Part shown: positions 41,587 through 50,190 of the stretch, one piece after another
Layout of the letters: the number at the start of each line of letters is the position of its first letter
Numbering within the stretch: the stretch's first letter is position 1
Origin: an uncultured Lysobacter sp.
GTDB lineage: Bacteria > Pseudomonadota > Gammaproteobacteria > Xanthomonadales > Xanthomonadaceae
Reading direction: 5' to 3'
NCBI GenBank assembly: GCA_946480055.1
Contig: CAMLID010000013.1
Coordinates: 9,764-73,763, forward strand
Length of the DNA stretch: 64,000 nt
Program-made: the position numbers and the translations under genes
Notes under the pieces: model-generated
Seen by the model: only the letters and a program-made list of their open reading frames with translations
Told to the model about the DNA's origin: nothing
Database searches by the model: none

Positions 41587-41614
41587 GACAGGAGTCCGAG
41601 TGGAGGTTGATGGA

Positions 41615-42559
41615 TCAGCGCGCGACGCCCAGAGCGGGCAGTGCGGACGCAGTGGGAACAGGAGCAGAAACAGAGACAGGAGCGACGACGCGGCGGTTGG
41701 CCAGGACCACGCCGACGAACACCAGCGCCACCGCCGGCGCGAAGCCCCAGCCCAGGCGCTCGCCGAACAGCACCGCGCCCCAGATCACGCCGGTCAGCGC
41801 GACCACGTAACCGATCTGGCTGTAGGCGACGGAGTCGGCGATGCGTTGCAGGGCGGCGGCGGCGACATTGGCCGACAGGGTGACCAGCACCATCGCCAGC
41901 AGCAGTGGCCAGGAGGCGGCCAACTGGTCCAGGCCCGCACGCTGGCCGCTGACCGCGATCAACGGCAGCACCGCCAGGGCCTGGACCAGCATCGTGCCGG
42001 CGCTGGACATCGGCGCGCTCAGCTCGCTCGGCCAGTAACGGCTGCGGTAGACGTTGCCGATCGCCAGCAGCACCGGCACGCCCAGGGCGATGGTCAGGGC
42101 CAGCGCCTGTTCGGCCTCGACCGAGCGCGCGCGCGGCACCAGCACCAGCAGCACGCCGGCCAGACCCAGGGCGGTGCCCAGGGCGGCGGTCGGGCTCGGC
42201 CAGCGGCGCTCGACCAGGGCGTTGAACAAGGAGGTGAACATCGGCGACAGGGTCACCACCACGGTGAAGATGCCGGCCGGGATCCGCGCCAGCACCCAGT
42301 TGCCGAGCAGGGCCGAACCGGCGACCGCGATCAGGGCGGCGACCAGGTAGAAGCGGCGCGAGGCCGGGTCCAGCGGCAGGCGTTCGCCGCGCGCGGTCTG
42401 CACCGCCATCAGCACCGCGGCGGCGCCGCCGGTCTGAATCAGGGAAACAATCAGCGGGCTCAGGCCGCGGCCCAGCAGCAGCTTGCCGATCACGAAAATG
42501 GCGCCGACCAGGCTGCCGGCCAGCAAAGTGAGGATTAGGCGCTTCGTGGTGAGGTTCAT
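41615..42559 (-). CDS. EamA/DMT-family transporter
   Basis: A 314-residue inner-membrane exporter of the drug/metabolite type, with ten hydrophobic segments in two repeated EamA domains (for example ILTLLAGSLVGAIFVIGKLLLG, and later LLAMVLVTLSANVAAAALQ with SQIGYVVALTGVIWGAVLFGERLGWGFAPAVALVFVGV). Substrate unknown. The LysR gene starts 94 bases away on the other strand and probably controls it. Confidence 0.9.
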   Translation of the reverse strand: MNLTTKRLILTLLAGSLVGAIFVIGKLLLGRGLSPLIVSLIQTGGAAAVLMAVQTARGERLPLDPASRRFYLVAALIAVAGSALLGNWVLARIPAGIFTVVVTLSPMFTSLFNALVERRWPSPTAALGTALGLAGVLLVLVPRARSVEAEQALALTIALGVPVLLAIGNVYRSRYWPSELSAPMSSAGTMLVQALAVLPLIAVSGQRAGLDQLAASWPLLLAMVLVTLSANVAAAALQRIADSVAYSQIGYVVALTGVIWGAVLFGERLGWGFAPAVALVFVGVVLANRRVVAPVSVSAPVPTASALPALGVAR

Positions 42560-42653
42560 GGCGTCGTACCGGGGCGGGATGGGCGGGACGAGGCCAAGTT
42601 AAGGATTTAGGGCCTGCGGATAATCGGCCCGGACGTGGTTAGACTGTTTCCCT

Positions 42654-43595
42654 ATGTCAACAATCCTGCAGGGGCGCCTGCCCGTCCCCGACCTCGCCGG
42701 CCTGCTCGCCTTCGTGCGGGTGGCCGAACTGGGCAGCTTCGTGCGCGCCGCCGAAGCCCTGGGCCTGTCGAAGGCCGCGGTCAGCAAGCAGGTCTCGGCG
42801 CTGGAAGGGCGCCTGGGCGCGCGCCTGCTGCACCGGACCACGCGCCGGCTCAGCCTGACCGAGGCCGGCCAGGCCTACCTGCGCCACGCCCAGTCGGCGT
42901 TCGCCGAGGCGCGCGCGGCCGAGGACGCGGTCGCCGGCACCGGCGATCTCGCCCAGGGCCGGCTGCGGGTGTCGGTGCCGATGACCTTCGGCGTGATGCA
43001 CGTGGCCCCTCACGTCGGGCCGTTCCTGGCCCTGCATCCGCAAGTCGATCTGGATCTGCAGTTGGACGATCGCCCGACCGACCTGGTCATGGAGAGCCAG
43101 GACCTGGCGATCCGCCTGGGCCGCCTGGAAGCCTCCAGCCTGGTCGCGCGCACCATCGCCCACAGCGGCGTGCTGCTGTGCGCCTCACCCGCCTACCTGG
43201 ACCGTCGCGGCCGCCCGCAGCGCCCCGACGAACTCGGCGCGCACGACTGCCTGCACTTCAGCCTGGCCGCGACCGGCCGCACCTGGGAGCTGCGCCACGG
43301 CGACGAAGTCGTGCGCATCGCCCTGGGCGCGCGCCTGGACGCGAACTCCAGCCTCGCCCTCAAGGCCGCCGTGCTGGCCGGCGCCGGCATCGCCCGCATT
43401 CCCGAATTCGCCATCGCCGACGAGATCCGCGACGGCCGCATGGAGCGCGTGCTGCCCCACTGGGACATCACCGGCCTGAACGTGCACGCGGTGATGCCGG
43501 AAAGGCGCTACGTGCCGGCGAAGGTGCGGGCGTTCGTAGAGTTTTTGGAGGCGCGGTGGAAGGAGAATCCGGGGTGGCTAAGTGCCGCGTCATGA
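42654..43595 (+). CDS. LysR-family transcriptional regulator
   Basis: A 313-residue regulator. HTH at about 10-70 (LLAFVRVAELGSFVRAAEALGL, SKAAVSKQVSALEGRLGARLLHRTTRRLSLTEAG). The effector domain spans about 95-300 (GRLRVSVPMTFGVMHVAPHV, DLVMESQDLAIRLGRLEASSLVARTI). It resembles the CrgA/DmlR-type subgroup. It is divergent from the EamA transporter and secreted hydrolase, its likely targets. I see no clear T-N11-A box in the 94-base gap. Confidence 0.93.
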   Translation: MSTILQGRLPVPDLAGLLAFVRVAELGSFVRAAEALGLSKAAVSKQVSALEGRLGARLLHRTTRRLSLTEAGQAYLRHAQSAFAEARAAEDAVAGTGDLAQGRLRVSVPMTFGVMHVAPHVGPFLALHPQVDLDLQLDDRPTDLVMESQDLAIRLGRLEASSLVARTIAHSGVLLCASPAYLDRRGRPQRPDELGAHDCLHFSLAATGRTWELRHGDEVVRIALGARLDANSSLALKAAVLAGAGIARIPEFAIADEIRDGRMERVLPHWDITGLNVHAVMPERRYVPAKVRAFVEFLEARWKENPGWLSAAS

Positions 43596-43670
43596 CTACG
43601 CGTAGTCACAGTCGCCATAGCCTGCCGCGCGGATCTGCACGGACGTCGCTGCGGTTCGTCTTCGGTTTCG

Positions 43671-44018
43671 TCAATCGGTTCGTGTGGCGTCCAATGCCAG
43701 ACCGCAATGCGCGCAATACCGCACGTGCGCGTTGAGGCTGGCGATGGCCCAGGTGGGCGTGTGCGCGCGCGACAGCCGATAGCGGCAATGCGGGCAGCGC
43801 AGCAGGAGGCTCAGCCCAAATGCGACTGCGATGTAGACGACAGTGCCCAACAGCAGCAGCGACCACCAATAGGAAATGCACCATTGCGCGAATGCCGATT
43901 CGCTGTCGGACAGGCTCAAGGCGACCATGTAGGCCACAACGGCGGGCAGGATCGCGAATACCTGGATCGCCAGTCCTATGCGCGCGATTCTGGCCAGTCG
44001 CTGACGCTGGGTAAGCAT
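43671..44018 (-). CDS. Two-pass membrane protein with zinc-ribbon-like cysteines
   Basis: A 115-residue protein with two membrane segments (about 15-36, LAIQVFAILPAVVAYMVALSL; and about 50-72, SLLLLGTVVYIAVAFGLSLL), then a cytoplasmic tail with CPHC and CAHC (CX2C pairs about 28 residues apart) that would bind zinc. I do not recognise a family. It sits alone between the LysR gene and rmuC. Confidence 0.72.
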   Translation of the reverse strand: MLTQRQRLARIARIGLAIQVFAILPAVVAYMVALSLSDSESAFAQWCISYWWSLLLLGTVVYIAVAFGLSLLLRCPHCRYRLSRAHTPTWAIASLNAHVRYCAHCGLALDATRTD

Positions 44019-44113
44019 CGGATCTCCTGAATCGATGGTGCGCCTGGGTCAAGCATAGCGTCGGGACACCGCGCATTCTTAGTCCTTGAGAGGCTCCGGG
44101 CTACACTGTCGCC

Positions 44114-45469
44114 ATGGCCGAAACCCCGCTGCTGCTGACCCTGTTGTTGATCGCCGTGCTGGTGGCGATCGTGTTGTTGATCGTGCTCCTGCTGCGCAAG
44201 CCCGACGGCCGCCTGGAGCAGTCGCTGCGCGAGGAGCAGCGCGAGGGGCGCGGCGAGTTGCGCCAGCAGCTCGATAGCCTGTCATCGGCGCAGGAGCAGC
44301 GCATCGAAGGCTTCGGCGGGCGCCTGACCGAACTGACCCAGCGCACCGACCAGCGTCTGGATCAGCTGGTGGTCACGCTGACCGACGATGCGCGCAAGGG
44401 CCGCGGCGAGGCGGCGGAATCGCAGCAGCGCTTCGCCGAGGGATTGGGCCAGCGCCTCAACGAGCTCACCCAGCGCAACGAGCTGCGCATCGGCGAGCTG
44501 CGCACGACCTTGGAGGAGCGCCTGCGCGAACTGCAAGCCGACAACACCGCCAAGCTCGAGCAGATGCGCGCGACCGTGGACGAGAAGCTGCAGACCACGC
44601 TGGAAACCCGTCTGGGCGAGTCGTTCCGGCTGGTGTCCGAGCGCCTGGAACAGGTCCAGCGCGGCCTGGGCGAGATGCAACAGCTGGCCAACGGCGTCGG
44701 CGACCTCAAGCGCGTGCTGACCAACGTCAAGACCCGCGGCACCTTCGGCGAAGTGCAGCTGGGCGCGCTGCTGGAGCAGGTGCTGACGATCGAACAATAC
44801 GACAGCAACGTCGCCACCGTGCCGGGCAGCAACGAGCGCGTCGAGTACGCGGTGCGCCTGCCGGGCACCACGCCGGAGCAGCCGGTTCGTCTGCCGATCG
44901 ACGCCAAGTTCCCGCGCGAGGACTACGAGCGCATGCTCGACGCACAGGATCGCGTCGATCCCGAGGCGCTGGCGATCGCCGCGGCCGGGCTGGAGCGTCA
45001 GGTCAAGGTCGAAGCCAAGCGCATCCGCGACAAATACCTGGCGCCGCCGCACACCACCGACTTCGCTCTGTTGTTCCTGCCCACCGAAGGCCTGTACGCC
45101 GAAGTGCTGCGCCGGCCGGGTTTGTTCGAGGCGCTGCAGCGCGATTTCCGCGTCACTCTGGTCGGGCCGACCACTTTGCTGGCCCTGCTCAACAGCCTGC
45201 AGATGGGCTTCCGCACGCTGGCGATCGAACAGCGTTCCAGCGAGGTCTGGCAGCTGCTGGGCGCGGTCAAGAGCGAGTTCGGCAAGTTCGCCGACGTGCT
45301 GGAACGCACGCGCACGCAGTTGGACACGGTGCGCAAGAGCATCGACGGCGCCGGCGTGCGTACGCGCGCGATCGAACGCAAGCTCAAGGGCGTGGAGACG
45401 ATGCCGTCCGACGAAGCGCGACGCCTGCTGGGCAGCGACGATTTCATCGAAGGCGACGACGAGGCTTAA
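44114..45469 (+). CDS. rmuC: DNA recombination protein RmuC
   Basis: A 451-residue protein with an N-terminal membrane anchor (LLLTLLLIAVLVAIVLLIVLLL, given in part), a long coiled coil (about 35-200, LEQSLREEQREGRGELRQQL) and the RmuC nuclease-like core (about 210-405: TRGTFGEVQLGALLEQVL, LPIDAKFPREDYERM, TTDFALLFLPTEGLYAEVL, VTLVGPTTLLALLNSLQMGF). RmuC limits inversions at short inverted repeats in E. coli. Length is normal. No operon partner. Confidence 0.94.
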   Translation: MAETPLLLTLLLIAVLVAIVLLIVLLLRKPDGRLEQSLREEQREGRGELRQQLDSLSSAQEQRIEGFGGRLTELTQRTDQRLDQLVVTLTDDARKGRGEAAESQQRFAEGLGQRLNELTQRNELRIGELRTTLEERLRELQADNTAKLEQMRATVDEKLQTTLETRLGESFRLVSERLEQVQRGLGEMQQLANGVGDLKRVLTNVKTRGTFGEVQLGALLEQVLTIEQYDSNVATVPGSNERVEYAVRLPGTTPEQPVRLPIDAKFPREDYERMLDAQDRVDPEALAIAAAGLERQVKVEAKRIRDKYLAPPHTTDFALLFLPTEGLYAEVLRRPGLFEALQRDFRVTLVGPTTLLALLNSLQMGFRTLAIEQRSSEVWQLLGAVKSEFGKFADVLERTRTQLDTVRKSIDGAGVRTRAIERKLKGVETMPSDEARRLLGSDDFIEGDDEA

Positions 45470-45506
45470 GGGCGACAGCCCATAAAGCAGGAAGCCCTTG
45501 ATCTTC

Positions 45507-45550
45507 CCTTCTCCCACCGGGAGAAGGTGGCGCGCAGCGCCGGATGAGGG
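45507..45550. repeat. Dispersed TTCTCCC hairpin repeat
   Basis: CCTTCTCCC at 45507-45515 pairs with GGGAGAAGG at 45519-45527 around a 3-base loop (ACC), then GTGGCGCGCAGC...GATGAGGG. This is the same family as 26035 (CTCTCCCGC), with TT in place of CT. It lies 38 bases downstream of the rmuC stop and is the nearest candidate terminator for it. Confidence 0.65.
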
Positions 45551-45598
45551 TCCGGCCTTGAGGTTGGAGCTGCGCACTCGCGCCGGCGGACCCTCACT

Positions 45599-45702
45599 CC
45601 TCACCCCACACCGGCCCGACGACATAGCGGTCGGGCGTTCGGGCAGCGCGAGCCGATGGCTCGCAAGCGCCGCCCCTCACCCCGCCAGCGGGAGAGGGGC
45701 TA
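45599..45702. repeat. Composite dispersed repeat, copy 1
   Basis: About 100 bases from CCTCACCCCACACCGGCCC to GAGAGGGGC match the element at 59434-59537 with small changes. It contains three stems: CCGAC/GTCGG, GCGAGCC/GGCTCGC, and CCCCTC/GAGGGG (45673-45699). It lies 8 bases from the end of the mlaA-type gene, between convergent rmuC and mlaA. Confidence 0.75.
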
Positions 45703-45709
45703 AGAACCG

Positions 45710-46978
45710 TCAGCGGTTGTAATTCGCGTCCGTCGGCATCATCGGCATCGCATCGGCCGGGACGCTGGGGTTGCTGTCGTCGCGCAGATAGTCCGGCAGG
45801 CCCTGGTCTTCGGCGTCCATGCGGTCGCCGAAGATCTGGTAGTCGCGGCGTTGCATCCACGAGTCGCGGACCAGGGTGTAATCGTCCTCGGCGCCTTCGC
45901 GCAGGGCGTCGGTGGGCATCAGCTGGGCGCGCACGTCGACCAGCTGCAGGCCCTGCAGCGGGATGCGGATGCGGTCCGGATCGACCTGGCGCAGCGGACT
46001 CAGCGGCGCGTCGCCGACCGCGCCGAAGGCATCGCGCACGGTGCGCGGGCCGAACAGCGGCAGTTCCAGATAACGCGAGCGCTTCCAGCCCCACACGCCC
46101 ATGGTCTGGCCGAAGTCTTCGCTGCGGTTGGGCAGCTTGGCGTCGCTGGCGGGGTCGAAGATGCCGCCGATGCCGACCGTGGTGTTGAGCGCGAAACGGC
46201 CCAGCGACTGCGCGGCCTGCTTGGGCTTGCCCTGCAGCAGGGCGTTGACCGCCGACACCGGCTGGCCGAGGTTGTTGAAGAAATTGCTCACGCCCAGGCG
46301 CACCGGGCGCGGGACCACGCGCACGTAGGCGCGCGCGAGCGGCTTGGCGATCACGCGATCCACCGCGTTGTTGAAGCGGTGCATCTTGCGGTTGTAGCGC
46401 TCCCACGGGTCGTAGATCGTCGGCAGCGCGGCCGGCGCCGGCAGGGTCGGGTCGGCGACCGGGTCGTATTCCTGCGATTGCGCGCCGTAGAGCGCATCGA
46501 AGTCGCGCTCGGCGTCGGTGCGCGGATCGGCCTGGCCCGTATCGGCCGCAGCGGCGGCGGCAGCGCCCGCGTTGGATGCGGCTTCGGACACTGCGGCGAC
46601 TTCGGCCGGCGTGGAGGCGTCCAGCGCCGATACCGGTGCGTTGGACGCGTTCGCGGCCGCGGTGGCGGACGCCTCCGCTTCAGCGGCTGCGCTTGCGGCC
46701 CGCTTGGCGGCATCGGCGGCTTCCGCTTCGGCGGCGGCGGCGTCCCACGCCGCCAAGGCAGCATCCGCTTCGGCCGGTGCCGTCGTTGCGCCGGCGGCCG
46801 GCTGGGTCTTGCCGTCCTCGATCTTGAGGCGGCAGGCCACGGCGGCCTCCGCGCTGCCGTCGCCGGCGGCCAGACAGGTTTCGAAGGTGTTGCGCTGCTG
46901 CGCCGACATCTGCTGCGCGTTGGCGGCCAGCGGCAACAGCACGAGGGCGAGAGCGATTACGGGGGAGGGGGAGCGCAT
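45710..46978 (-). CDS. mlaA: MlaA (VacJ)-family protein with Ala-rich insert, no lipobox
   Basis: A 422-residue outer-membrane lipid asymmetry protein. The MlaA/VacJ domain spans about 189-375 (DPWERYNRKMHRFNNAVD, LARAYVRVVPRPVRLGVSNFFNN, TTVGIGGIFDPASD, GWKRSRYLELPLFGPRTVRDA). It is preceded by about 90 residues very rich in Ala and Glu (57-146) that standard MlaA lacks. The N-terminus (ALALVLLPLAANAQQ) is a Sec signal peptide without a lipobox Cys, unlike usual MlaA lipoproteins. It follows mlaB by 74 bases in the mla operon. The normal length is about 250-280 residues. Confidence 0.87.
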   Translation of the reverse strand: MRSPSPVIALALVLLPLAANAQQMSAQQRNTFETCLAAGDGSAEAAVACRLKIEDGKTQPAAGATTAPAEADAALAAWDAAAAEAEAADAAKRAASAAAEAEASATAAANASNAPVSALDASTPAEVAAVSEAASNAGAAAAAAADTGQADPRTDAERDFDALYGAQSQEYDPVADPTLPAPAALPTIYDPWERYNRKMHRFNNAVDRVIAKPLARAYVRVVPRPVRLGVSNFFNNLGQPVSAVNALLQGKPKQAAQSLGRFALNTTVGIGGIFDPASDAKLPNRSEDFGQTMGVWGWKRSRYLELPLFGPRTVRDAFGAVGDAPLSPLRQVDPDRIRIPLQGLQLVDVRAQLMPTDALREGAEDDYTLVRDSWMQRRDYQIFGDRMDAEDQGLPDYLRDDSNPSVPADAMPMMPTDANYNR

Positions 46979-47052
46979 GGTCGCAGTCTATTCGCTAAGG
47001 GCGGCCTGGCCACGTCCCTGGGGCGATGGCGACCGCAACGGTGTGTTCGGGA

Positions 47053-47334
47053 TCAGCTGGAAAAGCCCAGTCCCTCGTCGAGTCGGTACGCGGTGCGCAG
47101 CTCGGTCAAACCGGGCGGCGTGCCGATCACGCTCACGCCCGGCGTGCGCGCGGCGAGTTCGGCCAACAGCGCCAGGCCGGCGCTGTCGACTTCGCTGACC
47201 GCGCCCAGCTCCAGGCGGCGCAGGTCCTTGAGCAGCGGCAGGGCCTGCCGCCACAGCGTCGCCACCGCGGCGCGGTCGAGCGCGCCGGTGAACACCAGCG
47301 CTTCGCCTTCGCGTCGGACGGTGGCTGCGCTCAT
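47053..47334 (-). CDS. mlaB: MlaB STAS-domain protein
   Basis: A 93-residue STAS-domain protein, cytoplasmic accessory of the MlaFEDB ABC complex. It fits the STAS pattern (ALDRAAVATLWRQALPLL, then EVDSAGLALLAELAAR). ATG 47334 is 2 bases from the mlaC stop, so it is coupled. Its small size and place right after mlaC and before mlaA match other mla operons. Confidence 0.88.
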   Translation of the reverse strand: MSAATVRREGEALVFTGALDRAAVATLWRQALPLLKDLRRLELGAVSEVDSAGLALLAELAARTPGVSVIGTPPGLTELRTAYRLDEGLGFSS

Positions 47335-47336
47335 GC

Positions 47337-47993
47337 TCAGTTGCCCTGGGCCTGGGCCTGCAGACGGCCGGCCTGGATGTCGGCGGCGACCTGCGGGATC
47401 GACTTCTGCTTGAGCGGGGTGTCGAACTGGTTGCGGAAGGTCTGCACGAAGCTGACGCCTTCCACCATCACGTCGAACACTTTCCAGTTGCTGCCGACCT
47501 TTCGCATCAGGTAGTCGACCGGCACCGGCTCGCCGCCCTGGCGCAGGTATTCGCTGGACACCTTCATGATCGCGCCGCCGCGCAGCGGGGTCTCGGACTT
47601 GATCCGGACCTTGAGCTTGGCGTTGAAATCCAGCAGCGAGGAACCGTAGCGCTGCATCAGGCTGTTGCTGAGCGCGTCGGCGAACAGCTTGACGTCGGCG
47701 TCGGAGGCGCCGCGGCCGTGCGTGCCCAGGACCAGACGCGCGGCGTAGTCGCGGTCGAACATCTGGTTGAACTCGGTGCTGATGAACTGGCTCAGCGCGG
47801 CGCGGTTCTTGGTGAACTCGGCGCGGCGCGCTTCCAGCGTGCTCAGGATGCGGGTGCTGTTGGCCAGCACCATCTGGCTGGGCGAACCGGCCGGGGCGGT
47901 CGCGGCGGCGGTCGCGGCCTGCGCGAACACCGCGGCGGGCGCGGCGGCGAGCAGCGCCGCAGCGATTACGAGGGAAATGAGGTTGCGCTTCAT
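47337..47993 (-). CDS. mlaC: MlaC periplasmic phospholipid carrier
   Basis: A 218-residue periplasmic protein with a signal peptide (ISLVIAAALLAAAPAAVFA). The MlaC/Ttg2D fold is seen in FISTEFNQMFDRDYAARLVLG, VSSEYLRQGGEPVPVDYLM and WKVFDVMVEGVSFVQTFRNQF. It shuttles lipid between MlaA at the outer membrane and MlaD at the inner membrane. ATG 47993 is preferred because a leader follows; it overlaps the mlaD stop by 4 nt. Confidence 0.93.
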   Translation of the reverse strand: MKRNLISLVIAAALLAAAPAAVFAQAATAAATAPAGSPSQMVLANSTRILSTLEARRAEFTKNRAALSQFISTEFNQMFDRDYAARLVLGTHGRGASDADVKLFADALSNSLMQRYGSSLLDFNAKLKVRIKSETPLRGGAIMKVSSEYLRQGGEPVPVDYLMRKVGSNWKVFDVMVEGVSFVQTFRNQFDTPLKQKSIPQVAADIQAGRLQAQAQGN

Positions 47994-48553
47994 GGCTTGC
48001 TCTCGTCGTGGGTGGGGGCGGCGTCGCCTTGTAGGTACGCCGGAACGTCGTTGGTGGCGGGCGCCGCGGCGTCCTTCTTGTCGCCGCCCTGGGTGCCGCC
48101 GCCGCTGAACATGTACTTGCCGACCAGCTGGATCAGGTCGACCGCGGGCTGGGTCAGGAAGATCTCGTCGCCGGGCTTGAGCGGCTCCGGATCGCCGCCC
48201 GGGGTCAGGCCGATATAGCTCTCGCCCAGCAGTCCGCTGGTGAAGATGCCGGCCGAGGTGTCGGCGGGCAGGTCCTTGTACTGGCTGTTGATCGCCAGGG
48301 TGACCTTGGACTCGAAGGTCTTGGGGTCGAGCTCGATGTGGGCGACCTGGCCGACCGCGACGCCGCCGATCTTGACCGGCGCGTTCGGGCGCAGCGCGCC
48401 GATGGTGGTGAAACGGGCCTTGAGCGCGTAGCTGTCGCCGCCGAAGCCCCACTTGCCGTTGGTGGAGGCGATCGCCAGCACCAGCAGCGAGGCCAGAGCG
48501 AGCAACAGGAACGCGCCGACGGCGAATTCGATGCGGGGACTGCGGACGGACAT
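47990..48553 (-). CDS. mlaD: MlaD MCE-domain protein
   Basis: A 187-residue inner-membrane anchored protein with a hydrophobic segment (EFAVGAFLLLALASLLVLAIA) and one MCE domain (about 40-115: YALKARFTTIGALRPNAPVKIGGVAVGQV, GLLGESYIGLTPGG). MlaD forms the periplasmic hexamer ring of the MlaFEDB complex. ATG 48553 (MSVRSPRIEF) is chosen over 48607. It is separated from mlaE by 99 bases, larger than the other gaps of the operon, with a hairpin in the gap. Confidence 0.92.
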   Translation of the reverse strand: MSVRSPRIEFAVGAFLLLALASLLVLAIASTNGKWGFGGDSYALKARFTTIGALRPNAPVKIGGVAVGQVAHIELDPKTFESKVTLAINSQYKDLPADTSAGIFTSGLLGESYIGLTPGGDPEPLKPGDEIFLTQPAVDLIQLVGKYMFSGGGTQGGDKKDAAAPATNDVPAYLQGDAAPTHDESKP

Positions 48554-48584
48554 GAGGTGGGATCTCCAAGTACCGATCGTTAAC

Positions 48585-48633
48585 CGCCAAAAGAGCGGGT
48601 GTTGCATTGGAAAGTCCGCACAAGGATGTGCGG
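48585..48633. promoter_or_regulatory. Two hairpins inside the mlaE-mlaD gap
   Basis: CCGCAC (48616-48621) and GTGCGG (48628-48633) form a 6-bp stem with a 6-base loop. A second small stem (CCGC/GCGG, about 48585-48600) lies to its left. Read on the operon (minus) strand the first is followed by ACTTTCC, only a short T-run. They may weaken read-through from mlaFE into mlaDCBA; evidence is modest. Confidence 0.35.
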
Positions 48634-48652
48634 GTTCTTGCGAAGGGACTCG

Positions 48653-49402
48653 CTATTTGAACAGCAGCGCGGACATGACGAAGTTGAACATCAGCACGAG
48701 CAGGGACGCGTTCACCACCGCCTTGGTGGTCGCGACCGAGGTGCCTTCGATGGTCGGTTCGGCGTGGTAGCCGACGTAGGCCGCGACCAGCGCCGAGGTG
48801 GCGCCGAACACGCCGGACTTCAACAAGGCCACGCAGAAGTCGTCGACGAAATCGACGTTGTCCTTCAGCGCGGGCCAGAAGTAGCCCGGGTCCAGGCCGA
48901 TCACGTGCACCGCTTCGAGGTAGCTGGCGGCGATCGCGAAGCTGCAGAAGAAGCCGGTCAGCAGCGGCACGCTCAGCACCGCGGCCCAGAAGCGCGGCGC
49001 GACCGCCTTGCCGACCGGGTCGATCGCCATCAGGCCCAGCGCGGTGATCTGGTCGGTGGCGCGCATCAGGCCCAGTTCGGCCGCGATCGAGCTGCCGGCG
49101 CGGCCGATGAACAGCAGCGCGGTCAGGACCGGGCCGAGTTCGCGGTACAGCGACAGCCCGAGCAGGGTGCTCAGCGAGTTGCTGGCGCCGAAGGTGGCGA
49201 GTGTGCGGTAGCCCTGCAAGGTCAGCACCAGGCCCACGAACGCGCCGCCAACGGCGATGATCGGCAGCGAACGTGCACCTATCTTGTAGATCTCGCGGGT
49301 CAGCTCGCGGAAGAAGTCGGGGGTCGGCTTGGACGCGCGGAACACCGACAGGGTGAACAGGCCGGCGCGGCCGAGCTGGCGGGTGGCTTCGACGAAGGGC
49401 AT
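48653..49402 (-). CDS. mlaE: MlaE ABC transporter permease
   Basis: A 249-residue inner-membrane permease of the Mla complex with about six hydrophobic segments. Signature pieces: RSLPIIAVGGAFVGLVLTLQG, LGLSLYRELGPVLTALLFIGRAGSSIAAELG (the conserved MlaE E-L-G-P block), and ATTKAVVNASLLVLMFNFVMSALLF. ATG 49402 overlaps the mlaF stop by 1 nt (TGATG), so coupled. Confidence 0.94.
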   Translation of the reverse strand: MPFVEATRQLGRAGLFTLSVFRASKPTPDFFRELTREIYKIGARSLPIIAVGGAFVGLVLTLQGYRTLATFGASNSLSTLLGLSLYRELGPVLTALLFIGRAGSSIAAELGLMRATDQITALGLMAIDPVGKAVAPRFWAAVLSVPLLTGFFCSFAIAASYLEAVHVIGLDPGYFWPALKDNVDFVDDFCVALLKSGVFGATSALVAAYVGYHAEPTIEGTSVATTKAVVNASLLVLMFNFVMSALLFK

Positions 49403-50190
49403 CAGGCGGCCTCCGCCGTGCGCGGCGCGGCGTCGAACGCGATCGGGCCGTCGGGTTCGCCGCGCAGGAACTGCTGCACCAGCGGATCGGTGCTGGCTTC
49501 CAGTTGCGCCGGGGTGCCGGAGAAGACGATGCCGCCGTTGGCGATCACGATGGCGTGGTCGGCCACGGGCAGAGTTTCGTGGACGTGGTGGGTCACGATG
49601 ATGCTGGTCAGGCCGAGGGTGTCGTTGAGGCGGCGGACCAGGCTCATGACCACGCCGGAGGCGATCGGGTCCAGGCCGGTCAGCGGTTCGTCGTAGATCA
49701 TCAGCGGCGGGTCCAGCGCCAGCGCCCGCGCCAGCGCGACCCGGCGCGCCATGCCGCCGGACAGTTCGCGCGGGTAGGCGTCGGCGGCGGCACGCAGGCC
49801 GACCGCGTTGAGCTTCATCAGCACCAGGCGCCGGATCAGGGCGTCGGGCAGATCGGTATGGGTGCGCAGCGGCAAGGCCACGTTCTCGGCCGCGGTGAGG
49901 TCGGTGAGCAGGCCGTTGCCCTGCAGCAGCACGCCCAGGCCCTTGCGCAGTTCCAGCAGTGCGCGCGAACGGCGCGGCACGTCCTGGCCCAGCACTTCGA
50001 CCCGGCCCGCGGCCGGCGCGAGCTCGCCGGTCAGCGCCGACAGCAGCGTCGACTTGCCGCTGCCCGAGGGACCCAGCACCGCGACGATGCTGCCGCGCGG
50101 CACCGACAGGTTGATATCGCGCAGCACGGCACGGCCGCCGCGATCCAGTCGCAGGTCGGTCAGGCGGACGATGGGCGTTTCGGTCGTCAT
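49402..50190 (-). CDS. mlaF: MlaF ABC transporter ATP-binding protein
   Basis: A 262-residue ATPase. Walker A is GPSGSGKST (39-47), Q-loop VLLQGNGLLTDL, signature LSGGMARRVALARAL, Walker B LMIYDEPLTGLDP, and the switch His in VTHHVHETL. It energises lipid transport with MlaE, D and B. First gene of the mlaFEDCB-mlaA set. ATG 50190 starts MTTETPIV; other in-frame starts up to 50313 are less likely. No strong ribosome site is present. Confidence 0.94.
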   Translation of the reverse strand: MTTETPIVRLTDLRLDRGGRAVLRDINLSVPRGSIVAVLGPSGSGKSTLLSALTGELAPAAGRVEVLGQDVPRRSRALLELRKGLGVLLQGNGLLTDLTAAENVALPLRTHTDLPDALIRRLVLMKLNAVGLRAAADAYPRELSGGMARRVALARALALDPPLMIYDEPLTGLDPIASGVVMSLVRRLNDTLGLTSIIVTHHVHETLPVADHAIVIANGGIVFSGTPAQLEASTDPLVQQFLRGEPDGPIAFDAAPRTAEAA

